This document shows positions 44,523-55,061 of a stretch of DNA of 64,000 bases, piece after piece. Both the position numbers and the translations under genes were made by a program. Location of the stretch: NCBI GenBank assembly GCA_964030475.1, contig CAXIPT010000001.1, positions 7,406,179-7,470,178 on the forward strand, written 5' to 3'. The DNA comes from Tethya wilhelma. Taxonomy: Eukaryota; Porifera; Demospongiae; Tethyida; Tethyidae. Within the stretch, counting starts at the first letter, position 1. The number at the start of each line of letters is the position of its first letter. Below the pieces are notes generated by a model. That model was not told where the DNA came from and searched no databases. It worked only from the letters and a program-made list of their open reading frames with translations.

Positions 44523-46370
44523 ATGGTGTTTTGTGTCCTCTTACTACTGGCTATGACTGTTACAGTGAATGCTTCAACAAATGATACCACTGTCACCTTG
44601 GCTGATTCAGGAAGCTGTCCACTTTGGACCATACCTGGTCCCAACAACACATGTGCTTGTGGATCACAGCTCAACTTCATTGTTGCATGTTTTCAAAATA
44701 TAGTCACCCTACCGTATTGCTATTGCCTGTCTCTATATCCTGGTAGTGATGAAGAAGATCTACTCAAGACGGCAGTCATAGGCTACTGTGAACAGCGATG
44801 CTACATATCTACACATGATGAAGCTCATAATGGGGACTTTGGAAATGGTCGTTACAGGATATTAGTGAACAACACGTTTAGCAATGACCCCAAAGAAATC
44901 AATAGTGCTCTTTGCAGAGACCTTCACATGAATCGAACTGGAGTAATGTGTGGCAGTTGTGAAGAAAACTATACACTGCCAGTCTACTCCTACAGTTATC
45001 ACTGTGTAGAATGTACTGACTATGGTTTCAGGAATTGGCTAAAGTACATCAGTGTAGCCTACCTACCACTGACTGTGTTTTATTTTTTAGTGATAATGTT
45101 CAGAATTTCTGCAACTTCACCAAAACTCCATGGTTACATCACAACATGTCAGATACTGACATCACCAAATCTATTACGGTGGTTTAATGTTAGGATTTTT
45201 CACTCAGGTAAAGAAGAGCCAATTGCTACAAGAATTAGCTTGCAGCTCTTTTTTGACTTCAACAGCATTTGGAATCTTGATTTCTTTCGCGCCATCTACA
45301 CTCCTTTTTGTATTCACCCTAACCTGAGCACCCTTGGGACTCGTGCTCTTGACTATGGTGTGGCTGTCTATCCTTTATTCTTGATTTTCCTGACTTACAT
45401 CTTAGTAACACTTCATGATCGCCACATATTCTGTGTACGAATGTGGAAGCCTTTTTACAAGTGCTTTAGATTCTTTCGTAATGAGTGGGACCTCAGGACA
45501 TCTCTTGTGAGTGCTTTTGCAACCTTTATTCTGCTATCATATGTAAAGATCTTAAATACATCACGGGATCTTCTTGCTCCTACATTTCTTAATGACAGGA
45601 ATGGAACCATATTGAGTCAGACAGTCTTAAACATCGATGGAACAGTTGAGTATTTTGGAAGAGCTCATTTGCCTTATGCTGTTCTGGCAATGTTCATGTG
45701 CTCAGTGTTCAATATTCTCCCTTTGCTTGTCTTGTGCCTGTACCCTTGTCGCTGCTTTCACAAGTGTTTGAACTACTTGAACCTACACAGCCAGAGAGTG
45801 CACACCTTTGTGGAGATCTTTCAGGGGTGCTTCAAAACACATCCTCGAGACTACAGACACTTTGCGGCTGTTTACATCTTTCTAAGGTTTGTCAATATTT
45901 TCGGCTCATCATTCACAACATCAATTTTCTATTTAAGTGTAGGGGCAACTGTGATGCTTACTAATGTAATTGCCATTTCTATAGTCAGACCGTACAGATC
46001 ATCATTGGCAAATGCTATTGATGTTGTGCTGTTTTCAACTGTCGCAGTGGCTTTTTACTCAATCCCATTATTGGACTTCATCCAGTACACATCATGGCAT
46101 ATATACTTCTACTTATATGGTGCATTACTATTTGCATTGGGCCTTTTTTACTTTCTGTTTGGTGCTGGTATTCTTCTTCATCCACTTCAGCCAAAGAAAC
46201 TCAAGTTGTTTTGTTTGTCTGTATTTGAGAGAATTAGACGACCAAAGGAAACGTTGAGTTGCAGTCCATCCCCAACAGAAAAGACACACCTACTTACTGG
46301 CAATATCAAATCAAATTACAGTTATAGACCTCCCAGTACAATAACAATTGAAGTACAAAGCCTAACCTGA
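44523..46370 (+). CDS. Clade B multi-TM receptor-like protein, intact (615 aa), outside PRKDC
   Basis: A single frame, the only intact copy located downstream of PRKDC. The leader is identical to that at 23348 (MVFCVLLLLAMTVTVNA), then SCPLWTIPG, NNTCACGSQ, VTLPYCYCLSLYPGSDEED, MNRTGVMCGSCEENY and HCVECTDY. The core is conserved (RMWKPFYKCFR, YPCRCFHKCLNYLN, FQGCFKTHPRDYRH). The tail shows the most change in the clade: EKTHLLTG, so one acidic residue of the dileucine-type motif is Lys, and SNYSYRPPST replaces SDYSYSPPST. This may indicate altered trafficking or relaxed constraint. Function is unknown. Confidence 0.85.
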   Translation: MVFCVLLLLAMTVTVNASTNDTTVTLADSGSCPLWTIPGPNNTCACGSQLNFIVACFQNIVTLPYCYCLSLYPGSDEEDLLKTAVIGYCEQRCYISTHDEAHNGDFGNGRYRILVNNTFSNDPKEINSALCRDLHMNRTGVMCGSCEENYTLPVYSYSYHCVECTDYGFRNWLKYISVAYLPLTVFYFLVIMFRISATSPKLHGYITTCQILTSPNLLRWFNVRIFHSGKEEPIATRISLQLFFDFNSIWNLDFFRAIYTPFCIHPNLSTLGTRALDYGVAVYPLFLIFLTYILVTLHDRHIFCVRMWKPFYKCFRFFRNEWDLRTSLVSAFATFILLSYVKILNTSRDLLAPTFLNDRNGTILSQTVLNIDGTVEYFGRAHLPYAVLAMFMCSVFNILPLLVLCLYPCRCFHKCLNYLNLHSQRVHTFVEIFQGCFKTHPRDYRHFAAVYIFLRFVNIFGSSFTTSIFYLSVGATVMLTNVIAISIVRPYRSSLANAIDVVLFSTVAVAFYSIPLLDFIQYTSWHIYFYLYGALLFALGLFYFLFGAGILLHPLQPKKLKLFCLSVFERIRRPKETLSCSPSPTEKTHLLTGNIKSNYSYRPPSTITIEVQSLT

Positions 46371-46472
46371 GTACACTCCTTAATAATTGACAACAACTTA
46401 ACTGTTTTGAGTTTGTGTGTAATTAGTTCAACTGTCTCCTATTACGTCCTATAGCTATAATAACTAGTCCAG

Positions 46473-46532
46473 TAATACACACTTTGATCTTCTTACACAC
46501 ATATATGTGTAAGAAGATCAAAGTGTGTATTA
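46473..46532. repeat. Perfect hairpin, 26-bp stem, 8-nt loop
   Basis: TAATACACACTTTGATCTTC at 46473 onward pairs exactly with the complement ending at 46532. Confidence 0.85.
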
Positions 46533-46637
46533 ACTTACATTAATTAACTTTATTAACTTTTAACTTAACTTAATAAGTTTATAGTTTTTGTAGTTTAATA
46601 TAGTTTTTTTTAGTTGTTAAGTTTAAGTTAATTTTAA

Positions 46638-46709
46638 CTTAATTAACTTTTTAATGTAAATGATACCTATATGCATATAGGTATCATTTACATTAAAAAG
46701 TTAATTAAG
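46638..46709. repeat. Perfect 72-bp palindrome without loop
   Basis: It is symmetrical about the ATGCAT at 46671-46676. All 36 bp of each arm pair, with ends CTTAATTAAC and GTTAATTAAG. Such loopless palindromes are unstable, which suggests a recent origin or an assembly join of two strands. Confidence 0.85.
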
Positions 46710-48147
46710 TCTGTATAAATGTATACCGTATGTCCTGTTTTGTAGCCAGGTCTGACCTGTTTTTTTATGATCAGTACAAAATTAATTGCGTAGTAATGAG
46801 TGTTTCCTTATAGTGTGCAATTACGTATTGTTAATCACAATTAATAATTATTTCTATATCATAGGTGTATGTTAATTGCACAGTGGAATTAAGTGTGGCC
46901 ACATGCATACACAAAATGAATTTTGGTTACATGACACCATTGCTTGTATAAACATCATTATTTTCCCATAATTTCATAAAATGGTTTCTTGCTTAGGAAC
47001 ACACATCAGTGCACCTATGCATTCAGGTAGGCTTATATATTATACTAGTGACAGTTCCATGTTTAATTGAAACCTGCATGGCATGAAAAATAGTAGTAGT
47101 AAGGGTCAAGTTGATAATTTTCGGCCAAGCTTATAAGATTAAGTGGCTCTCTGAGTATCTGCATATTTCAGTGATATTGTATGCTTTTCTTTGCTGGGGC
47201 ATCATCTCTGTCAGCTTTCCACGCAGTGTGCTCACATTTGTTCAAAATCCGATGTAAAGTCTGCTTTTGTGTGTGGTGTGTGTTTGGTTTGTGACAATAT
47301 GAGGAAATACTATGCCACTAACCAATAATCATATGGTGTGGCTATTTAATTTGTAGTCTTTAGATATAGACTGCATGCACATGCAGTCATAGGTCACATG
47401 TATGGACACAAATGAGATTGAGATTGAGAACCATTTATTGCTAGATCAAAGACAAGTTGGTTTTTCGTGATACCAGGAAATATACTGCAGCAATTAATGA
47501 CCAATTATTTTTGTTCTATAAAAAAATTTATAACAGAATATAGAATTATCATACAGTTATAATCTCAAATATGCACGCAGGCCTGCTAGCAGCTAGAAGT
47601 CAGAAGTACAACTGTTCAGGCAGCTGTGGTATAATTTCATCCAATAAAAAGAAAGGGCGGAGAAGCAACTGAGATTGCTAAATTGCAATGACATCCAATG
47701 GCAAAAAAAGGGTATACTGTGTCATATACATAGCTACCAGTGCATAATATTTATGTAGATAGAATGCATGTGTCCATCCATGTATCCCTATGTAGGCTAT
47801 TGTGTGGGTCTTTGACACCATTCCTATAATAATTATGTAAAAGAATACTACTGGTACAGTAGTAGAAATAGTAAGCTGCTGTACTGAAGCATGATTGCAT
47901 AATACAATAATAACTTTCCATGATTGCATAGCGTGCACCATGCAACCAGTGATGAGTATATTCTTGTAACTGTACACATGTTATTAGTATGCCAAGATTG
48001 TGTAGGATTTAATTTTTGCAAAATGAGAAAAAGGGGGAAAAATAACACGGTATCATTGTAGTCAGATTAATGTCAACAGCAGCTGTTAATTTGCAATAAA
48101 AACAGCATATTTTCATAGTGCTGCTACACAAGTTTAGGGTCTCTAAG

Positions 48148-48870
48148 ATGTTTTGTTTGCTCATCCTACTGCTGCTAGTGACTCTGAATTTTGCAGTGAA
48201 TGCTTCTACAAATGATACTATACAGTGGATGATTCAGTCGGTTGTCGACTTATAGGACTATACCCAATCCCAAGAAGAAGTGTGCTTGTGGATCATGACT
48301 CAACTACATTGTTGTATGTGGTAATAATACTGTCACTCTCCCATTTTGCTGTGGTCTGTCTCTATTTGCTGGTGATGATGAAAAAGACATACTCAAGACT
48401 GCTGTCATAGGCTACTGTGAACAGCAATGTTACCTATCGACACATGACAGGGTTCATTGAATCAAATATAGGGGTTGTCGGAAGTGGTCGATACAAGATA
48501 AGAGTGAGCAATTCCTTAATTTAGCAATGACCCAAAAGATCGAACTCAATCGTGCTCTTTGTAAGGATCTCAATGAATTGAACTGGAGTAATGTGTGGTA
48601 GTTGTGAAGAAAACTATTCAGTTCCAGTCTACTCCTACAATCCCCACTGTGTAGAATGTAATTTCAGGAATTGGCTCAAGTACTTCAGTGTAGCCTACCT
48701 ACCACTGAGTGTGTTTTGTTTTTAGTGCTTATGTTCCAAATTTCTGCAACTTCACCAAGGCTTCATGGTTAATCACATGTCAGATCATGATTGACATCAC
48801 CAAATCTGTCACGGTGGTTTAATGTTAGAATCTTTAACATGGGTGAAGAACCAATCCTCCCAAGGGGTTA
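48148..48870 (+). pseudogene. Degraded clade B receptor pseudogene
   Basis: It begins at ATG 48148 with the leader MFCLLILLLLVTLNFAVNA, then breaks within 25 codons through small indels and stops. Recognisable pieces continue in changing frames: the Cys-rich ectodomain, NRTGVM-type and CGSCEENYS-like segments, NWLKYFSVAYLPL and SPNLSRWFNV-like. Homology ends at about 48870 (GTGAAGAACCAATCCTCCC), before the multi-TM core. It is truncated and clearly non-coding. Confidence 0.8.
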
Positions 48871-49664
48871 TCTATATGTATTCATTTCCTTAATTCCACA
48901 AAATTAAAAGTTTCTTTCCGCATAGAAACACACATCAAATCCCCCCAGGCAGCATCTGGACTTCCTGAGAATACAGTGCATGTAATAGTTCTTAAGTTTA
49001 TAAAAGCATTCATGATGTTGTACAGATTCATACATGTATAGAGCAATATGGCTGCTTTTTGGGTGAACTTTTTTGTAGCAGTATTACCAAAAAGTTCATT
49101 TTCTGTATGTGTCATGTGGCCACACTTAATTCCATTGTGCAGTCAACATACACCTAATATTAATTGTGATTAACAATAATTAATTGCACACTATAAGGAA
49201 ACACTCATTACTCAAAAGATAAAAGTCCGCTTTTGTGTGTGGTGTGTGTAGGAACTGGCTAATTTGGTTTGTGGCGATATGAGGAAATACTACTGCACTA
49301 ACCATGCATAGATCATTGTGTGGTTGTTTGTGCATGGTCTATAGGGACTGCATGCACATGCATGTATGTATGCAGTCATAGGTCACATGCATGGGCACAG
49401 ATGAGATTGAGATTGATAGAGATTAGTATAATTAATTGCTAGATTAAAGTCAAGTTGGTTTTTGGTGACACCAGGAAATACTACAGACACGGCCAATTAT
49501 TTTTGTTCTAAAAATTTATAACAGAATATAGAATTATCAGCTATAATCTCAGGCCTGCTAGCTATAAAAGCAGCTAGAAGTACAACTGTTCAGGCAGCTG
49601 TGGTATATACAATTTCATCCAATAAAAAGAAAGGTGGAGAAGCAACTGAGATTGCTAAATTGCA
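48871..49664. other. Upstream region of the MACPF-like gene
   Basis: It contains the inverted copy (about 49110-49215) of 46785-46905 and the direct copy (about 49220 onward) of 47230-47790. No additional gene is seen. Confidence 0.5.
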
Positions 49665-50976
49665 ATGGCATCCAATCGCAAAAAAGGTATACGTACTGTG
49701 TCATGCTCATGCAGTAGCTACCAGAGCATAATATTAAATGTAGATAGAATGCATGTGTCCACCCTATAATTAGTTAATTCTAATAGAATGTAGATCTATG
49801 GTCTATGGTGACTCATGACTGTTCTTATCATTTTTATGTGAAGAAACCAAATCAACTGATGAAAGTGATAGTCAGTCTGAGAGCGAGGAAGAGGAAGAAC
49901 AAGACCCTACACCACACAATACCTATGCTGTGCGAAGTAGAGTCATCACAGAAGACCAGATTGGTGTCTTTGAAGACCTTGGTCTTGGTCGTGGAGTTGA
50001 TGCTACCAACCTAACGCCATGGCTCAATAAGAGGGCATTTCAAGCTCGTAAGGTCACCTTTAAAAACATTATTGGCACGGAAGAAGGCAACTTGTATCAA
50101 GGATTTGTCAATGAAGTTGAGAGCACAGAACATTTCCAAACCAATCTAAGTGCTTCTGTTCCAGCAAGTCAACTGGTCGGTTTGGGCATGGATTCAGAGC
50201 TATCTCGAAATTACAGCGTCTCCCAGAAATCAGTTGGGAGGAAGGTTATCACTCGCACAATATCATTCCGAGCTGATTTTGATGGAATCATGCAAGAAGC
50301 TGTACCAATGGTGAAGAAATTGAAGCAAAGCAAAACAGCAATTCAACTCAGTGAGATAAACTTTGAACAGTTTATTCAGCACTGGATAGAGAAGCAGAAA
50401 GAGGAAGAAAAAGTGCGAAAGCAGCTTGAAGATCAAGCAGGAAGAGATAAAAAGCCACCACTGAGTCTCTTTGAGCACTGCTACAACTTCATCTCGACAT
50501 TTTCAATCACACATTATGTGTACTCGCTTGAGCTTGGAGCATCCTACTACCGAGTGATGTCACTGGAAGAGTACGAAGTCCAACTGAGTGCCAAAGCCAA
50601 GCTAGGAGTGGGTCAGATGGCTGACTTTGCCATTGGGAACGAAAAATCGTGGAAATCTAAAAAGTTTAAGAGCCAGACCACAAAGATTGGTCGAATGAAT
50701 GTGATAAAAGACAAGGATGCTCAGGATCCTGAGATGGTGAAGGAGGAGGTTAAACGAGGTACGATAGAGGAGGCTGTGGTGGGAGTGAAACTACAACCAA
50801 TCAGCTCACTGATATTCCACAACGTTGAGCTGAGAATCCAGCTTCAGAATGCCCTGCAGCAGTACATTCGTAACAAACAAGAAATAAAGTGTAAGTATTT
50901 TAGCTTCTAAATAAAGCAATGCATGATCCCCTAAATTGCGTAAACTAAATTTTTTTGCATTTGTTGAAAATGATAC

Positions 50977-51012
<36 letters not shown>

Positions 51013-53281
51013 CCGGCACACACATTCAACCAGTTGGACCATTCTACATTTCCTGCAACTGGGATCGACTCTTTCTCATGGTGAACAAAGAGAAAGATTT
51101 CCAGGTTGAAGCTACCCCCGATATTGATAAAGCCACGGAATTTTTCATTGTACGCTGCGATGAAGGAGACAATCATTTCAACGTTGTGTACGAAGCTCCA
51201 GCTCTTTTCGAAAGGAAGAAAGATAGAGCTAAATTTGAAGCCAAAGTGGGAGGGCTTGAGCAAAAGCCATCAGTTCCAATGTACCTGTGCGCTTTTGTGG
51301 ACTGGCGTGGAAGAAGTAAGCACAATCAATGCCTGAGGATGCGTTTGGATGGAAAGTCAGCAAATTCAGAGCTGGCAATTCATTCCAGGAAGTCAAGTGC
51401 CTATGTCGCATCCGATCTAACAGAATGGGTCAATGAGAAAGAAGTGTTCTTCATCAACTGTAAAGAGTGGTCGGTGAAGTCACCGAGAAGCAGCTATCTC
51501 TGTGTCTACGAATCAGGTGAGACCACTTGCAAGCCCAGCATCACAAGTCACGATGACAAAAGGAAGTTTATGCTGTTTCGACTGATAAAACCCAAAAAAG
51601 ATCCAGCACCGAAAAAAATAGCTCAAGCAAATCCACAGGTACCAATAGAGGAGGACACCATTCAAGGTTAGTGTGATTATTTATTGTGAAGTGTGTATAA
51701 TTTGCATGATGTATTAATTGTGTTGTATTTCTACATCCACAGCTGGTCCATTTGTCATCTACACATCCTTCGGTGAACAGAAACTCTACTTCAAAGTAGA
51801 GCACAATGATGACATTAGCATCACTGCCAAGAAGAATGAAGCCTCTCAGTTTTACATCAAACGCATCAGTGNCACACACATTCAACCAGTTGGACCATTC
51901 TACATTTCCTGCAACTGGGATCGACTCTTTCTCATGGTGAACAAAGAGAAAGATTTCCAGGTTGAAGCTACCCCCGATATTGATAAAGCCACGGAATTTT
52001 TCATTGTACGCTGCGATGAAGGAGACAATCATTTCAACGTTGTGTACGAAGCTCCAGCTCTTTTCGAAAGGAAGAAAGATAGAGCTAAATTTGAAGCCAA
52101 AGTGGGAGGGCTTGAGCAAAAGCCATCAGTTCCAATGTACCTGTGCGCTTTTGTGGACTGGCGTGGAAGAAGTAAGCACAATCAATGCCTGAGGATGCGT
52201 TTGGATGGAAAGTCAGCAAATTCAGAGCTGGCAATTCATTCCAGGAAGTCAAGTGCCTATGTCGCATCCGATCTAACAGAATGGGTCAATGAGAAAGAAG
52301 TGTTCTTCATCAACTGTAAAGAGTGGTCGGTGAAGTCACCGAGAAGCAGCTATCTCTGTGTCTACGAATCAGGTGAGACCACTTGCAAGCCCAGCATCAC
52401 AAGTCACGATGACAAAAGGAAGTTTATGCTGTTTCGACTGATAAAACCCAAAAAAGATCCAGCACCGAAAAAAATAGCTCAAGCAAATCCACAGGTACCA
52501 ATAGAGGAGGACACCATTCAAGGTTAGTGTGATTATTTATTGTGAAGTGTGTATAATTTGCATGATGTATTAATTGTGTTGTATTTCTACATCCACAGCT
52601 GGTCCATTTGTCATCTACACATCCTTCGGTGAACAGAAACTCTACTTCAAAGTAGAGCACAATGATGACATTAGCATCACTGCCAAGAAGAATGAAGCCT
52701 CTCAGTTTTACATCAAACGCATCAGTGAGTACAGCAAATACTTCCACATCCTTTCCAGTGAGCCAGACGATGGCAAGCACATCACAGCCACAGTGGCCTG
52801 GCGTGGCTATTCAAGTCGTCCCCTGCAACTCCGGAGCGATGCCAATGGTTGGTACTTTCTAGCAATTCACGACAGAGCCACAAGTTCAAACAGCCCGATG
52901 CCCAACCCTCAACACTCACGAAAATGGACCACTGGTTCTGGAGAAAAGGAGTTCTACATAAGCTGCTACTCAAAGCCGATACGATCTAGAGACGTCAGTT
53001 ACCTCAGCGTCCACATGAAACCACCAGCATGGAGGAGAGACCATCCTATCTACACCTTGGGATGTGTTCCAGCCATCGATCAGAATGCCAGAGATACAGT
53101 GTCTATGCTGTTCAAATTGGAGCGGCCAGATCCTACTGATGATCAACAACATGGTAGTCCTCCAACTGAAGAGTCTGACGGTCCATTTGAGGGAGGTGGT
53201 TCTATGCAAGGCCTGGATATGATGCGAGAGTTGCATCCACCACCACCTGCACCAGATTTAGAGCCAGCTGCACATATGTGA
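49665..53281 (+). CDS. MACPF-like protein with C-terminal beta-trefoil-like repeats
   Basis: Exons fit in phase: 49665-49686 (ATG GCA TCC...), 49844-50890, 51034-51666 and 52599-53281. An apparent extra exon pair (51743-51871 and 51890-52522) is an exact artefact copy. After an acidic Ser/Glu N-terminus comes a globular part with ITEDQIGVFEDLGLGRGVDAT, then FSITHYVYSLELGASYYRV. The latter resembles the MACPF signature (aromatic-x-THY followed by a Gly-rich strand), with amphipathic KLKQSKTAIQ and KEEEKVRKQLEDQ helices before it. Exons 3 and 4 encode two related beta-rich units starting GPFYISCNWDRLFLMV and GPFVIYTSFGEQKLYF. The last has a Pro/acidic tail. No signal peptide is evident. MACPF assignment is tentative; a pore-forming or defence role is inference. 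Confidence 0.55.
50979..51010. repeat. (CA)n microsatellite preceding exon 3
   Basis: A CA run in the intron immediately before the acceptor at 51032-51033. It is also the left boundary of the duplicated block. Confidence 0.9.
51017..52727. repeat. Exact 855-bp tandem copy joined by an n (assembly artefact)
   Basis: Bases 51017-51871 and 51873-52727 appear identical, exons, introns and all, with a single n at 51872 between them. The left boundary is a CA microsatellite. Complete identity including intron plus the n indicates two contigs with an unmerged overlap, not a biological duplication. Confidence 0.85.
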
Positions 53282-53580
53282 CCCCAATAATAGTAGAATA
53301 TTTTGATAACAAAGTTTGTAATAAGATATTTTTGTTTGATAACTAATAACAATACTGTTGTATGACTTTACTAAGTCTTACTGAGAAACTATATATGGCT
53401 GCTTGCATGCAGTCTTAATGATTATTCAAGGTGATCTTATTGGTTCTTTATTAAGTGATATAGTTTACGAGCTATAGCTGTAAGTGTGTACTAATATTAT
53501 ACTATGAGTTGAGTACTTGTTATTAAAATTATTTCAATGAAAGATTATTGTTGTTCTGTAGTACACACAAGCTATTTTTC

Positions 53581-54434
53581 CTATAGTCCTAAGATGTCTT
53601 GAAGTTCCTGGTCAGTAAACTGAACATCACCAACCATACCTGAAAACATTGATGAAAGAGTTCACAATAATTAGCCTAGTATATAGTCTACTAGACATGT
53701 AACAATATGACCATGGTAATGATAGCACCTACAATTTGCACATGATATAGTCCTAGGAAATCATAATGATGCAATGAATTTCATACCTAACAAACACACA
53801 ACATTATGTACGTAAAACTTGTGTATTATTACCTGCAGTTGTGTTGTGGAGTTGTGAAGTTGAAGGTGAGCAGGATGTGTTAATGATCATGACTGTCTGA
53901 GGAGAAGTGGGTGTTGATGTCCATCCCTCCATCATGGGGGGAGGTAGAGCTGCTGCAGGGGTGACATCACTAGTCTGCCCAGGTACCTTGGGGATATCTT
54001 GGAAAGAGTCTACGTCAGGGTGGACTAGAAAATTCACAAATTCTGGATGGATAATCATTCCTCTGTTGGTGACTGCAGGAACTAGAACTGGAATATTTGG
54101 AGGCTGTTGGAGCATTCCTCTAATGTCAATACCTGAAGAATTATTTAGAGTATGCTTAGATCGATCTACAGTATATGCAATGACGGCAATGACAGAAATG
54201 GCTGCACTGCAGTCACCAGAAATTGGATGCAAATTCCATACCTGTGGGTGATTTGCCGTAACCAGAGTTCTTGATGTCCATTCCAGGCTTGTCATGACTG
54301 GGGCTCTGTTTGTCTTTAGAGGTAGTTGCAATGGAGAGAGCTTTAGCAAAGTGCTGGTCCACTTCATCAGCTACATCATTGTAGAAGGTTGTCACTTTGC
54401 AATCCTTTGAACTTTTTCCATTGCTGTTGGCCAT
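53581..54434 (-). CDS. Small protein with a TDU (vestigial-like) motif, 3 exons
   Basis: Exons 54434-54242, 54132-53833 and 53639-53581 splice in phase, giving about 183 residues. Near the N-terminus is VDQHFAKAL, matching the TDU motif by which vestigial-like (VGLL) cofactors bind TEAD transcription factors; VGLL4 has a very similar VDDHFAKALG. The rest is Pro/Ser/Thr-rich low complexity (PPNIPVLVPAVTN, TSDVTPAAALPPPMMEG), ending in a short acidic amphipathic segment, FTDQELQDILGL. Only one TDU is visible where VGLL4 has two. An upstream in-frame ATG at 54440 is possible. Nuclear cofactor function is inferred from the motif alone. Confidence 0.6.
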
Positions 54435-54440
54435 GATCAA

Positions 54441-55061
54441 TATCCTCGGGCTATTATAGATCTCAAGTAGTTGTAACTGGTCAAAGTCTTGAAGGAAGAA
54501 TGTACAAGTGCAGTTGGCCAGGGCATTTATATAACGAGAGCGCCACTTTAGGTGGTAACGGTGTAATGAGGTCTGTTTTACCGTTTCCTTTCTTCTTTCA
54601 TCTCTTTACAATTACCTTCACGACTCATGCTCCACTCCATGATCTGAGTTTAATTCAACTGAGTCCTACATAATGAGCATTCCCTTTAGAACACAGAGGA
54701 AGGCAATGATTAGGTGCACCATCAGTGGAAATGAGGGGTTATTAACCCTAACATCTGTATAGAGCAAAGGTAACATCAAAGGGTGGTCAATTCACACCTC
54801 CTTTGATGATTTAGAAATTACAAAGGACTCACCCATTAGTCTTTCTTTGTGGAAAGTCTGGAAATAGTGTAGTGATTGGTACAATAGGGCCAAACAATGT
54901 AACCAAACCAAGCGTTGTTCTCCTGCTGTGCTCGCTCTCTATTGCTAAGTCATTTGAGTGCGCATGCGCAATACAAACCGTTTTAACGACCTCTACCACA
55001 AGCTCTGATCCACGTATAGCATGCAGAGCACGTGTAGATAGGTCTGACTCTGGACATCATC
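54441..55061. other. Divergent intergenic region
   Basis: It separates the minus-strand TDU gene from the plus-strand mitochondrial protein gene and is probably a shared bidirectional promoter region. No coding exon or clear motif is supported. Confidence 0.45.

Larger units (their letters stand above)
46371..48147. other. Palindrome-rich spacer and duplicated block
   Basis: Two strong palindromes lie at 46473-46532 and 46638-46709. The stretch at about 46785-46905 is the inverted copy of about 49110-49215. The stretch at about 47230-47790 is a direct copy of about 49220-49770, including a look-alike of the first exon of the downstream MACPF-like gene near 47690. No gene is supported. Confidence 0.6.

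Noticed and set aside
51743..52522. A genuine fourth beta-trefoil-like unit in the MACPF-like protein
   Set aside because: The extra exon is an exact copy meeting its source at an n, so it is treated as an assembly artefact.
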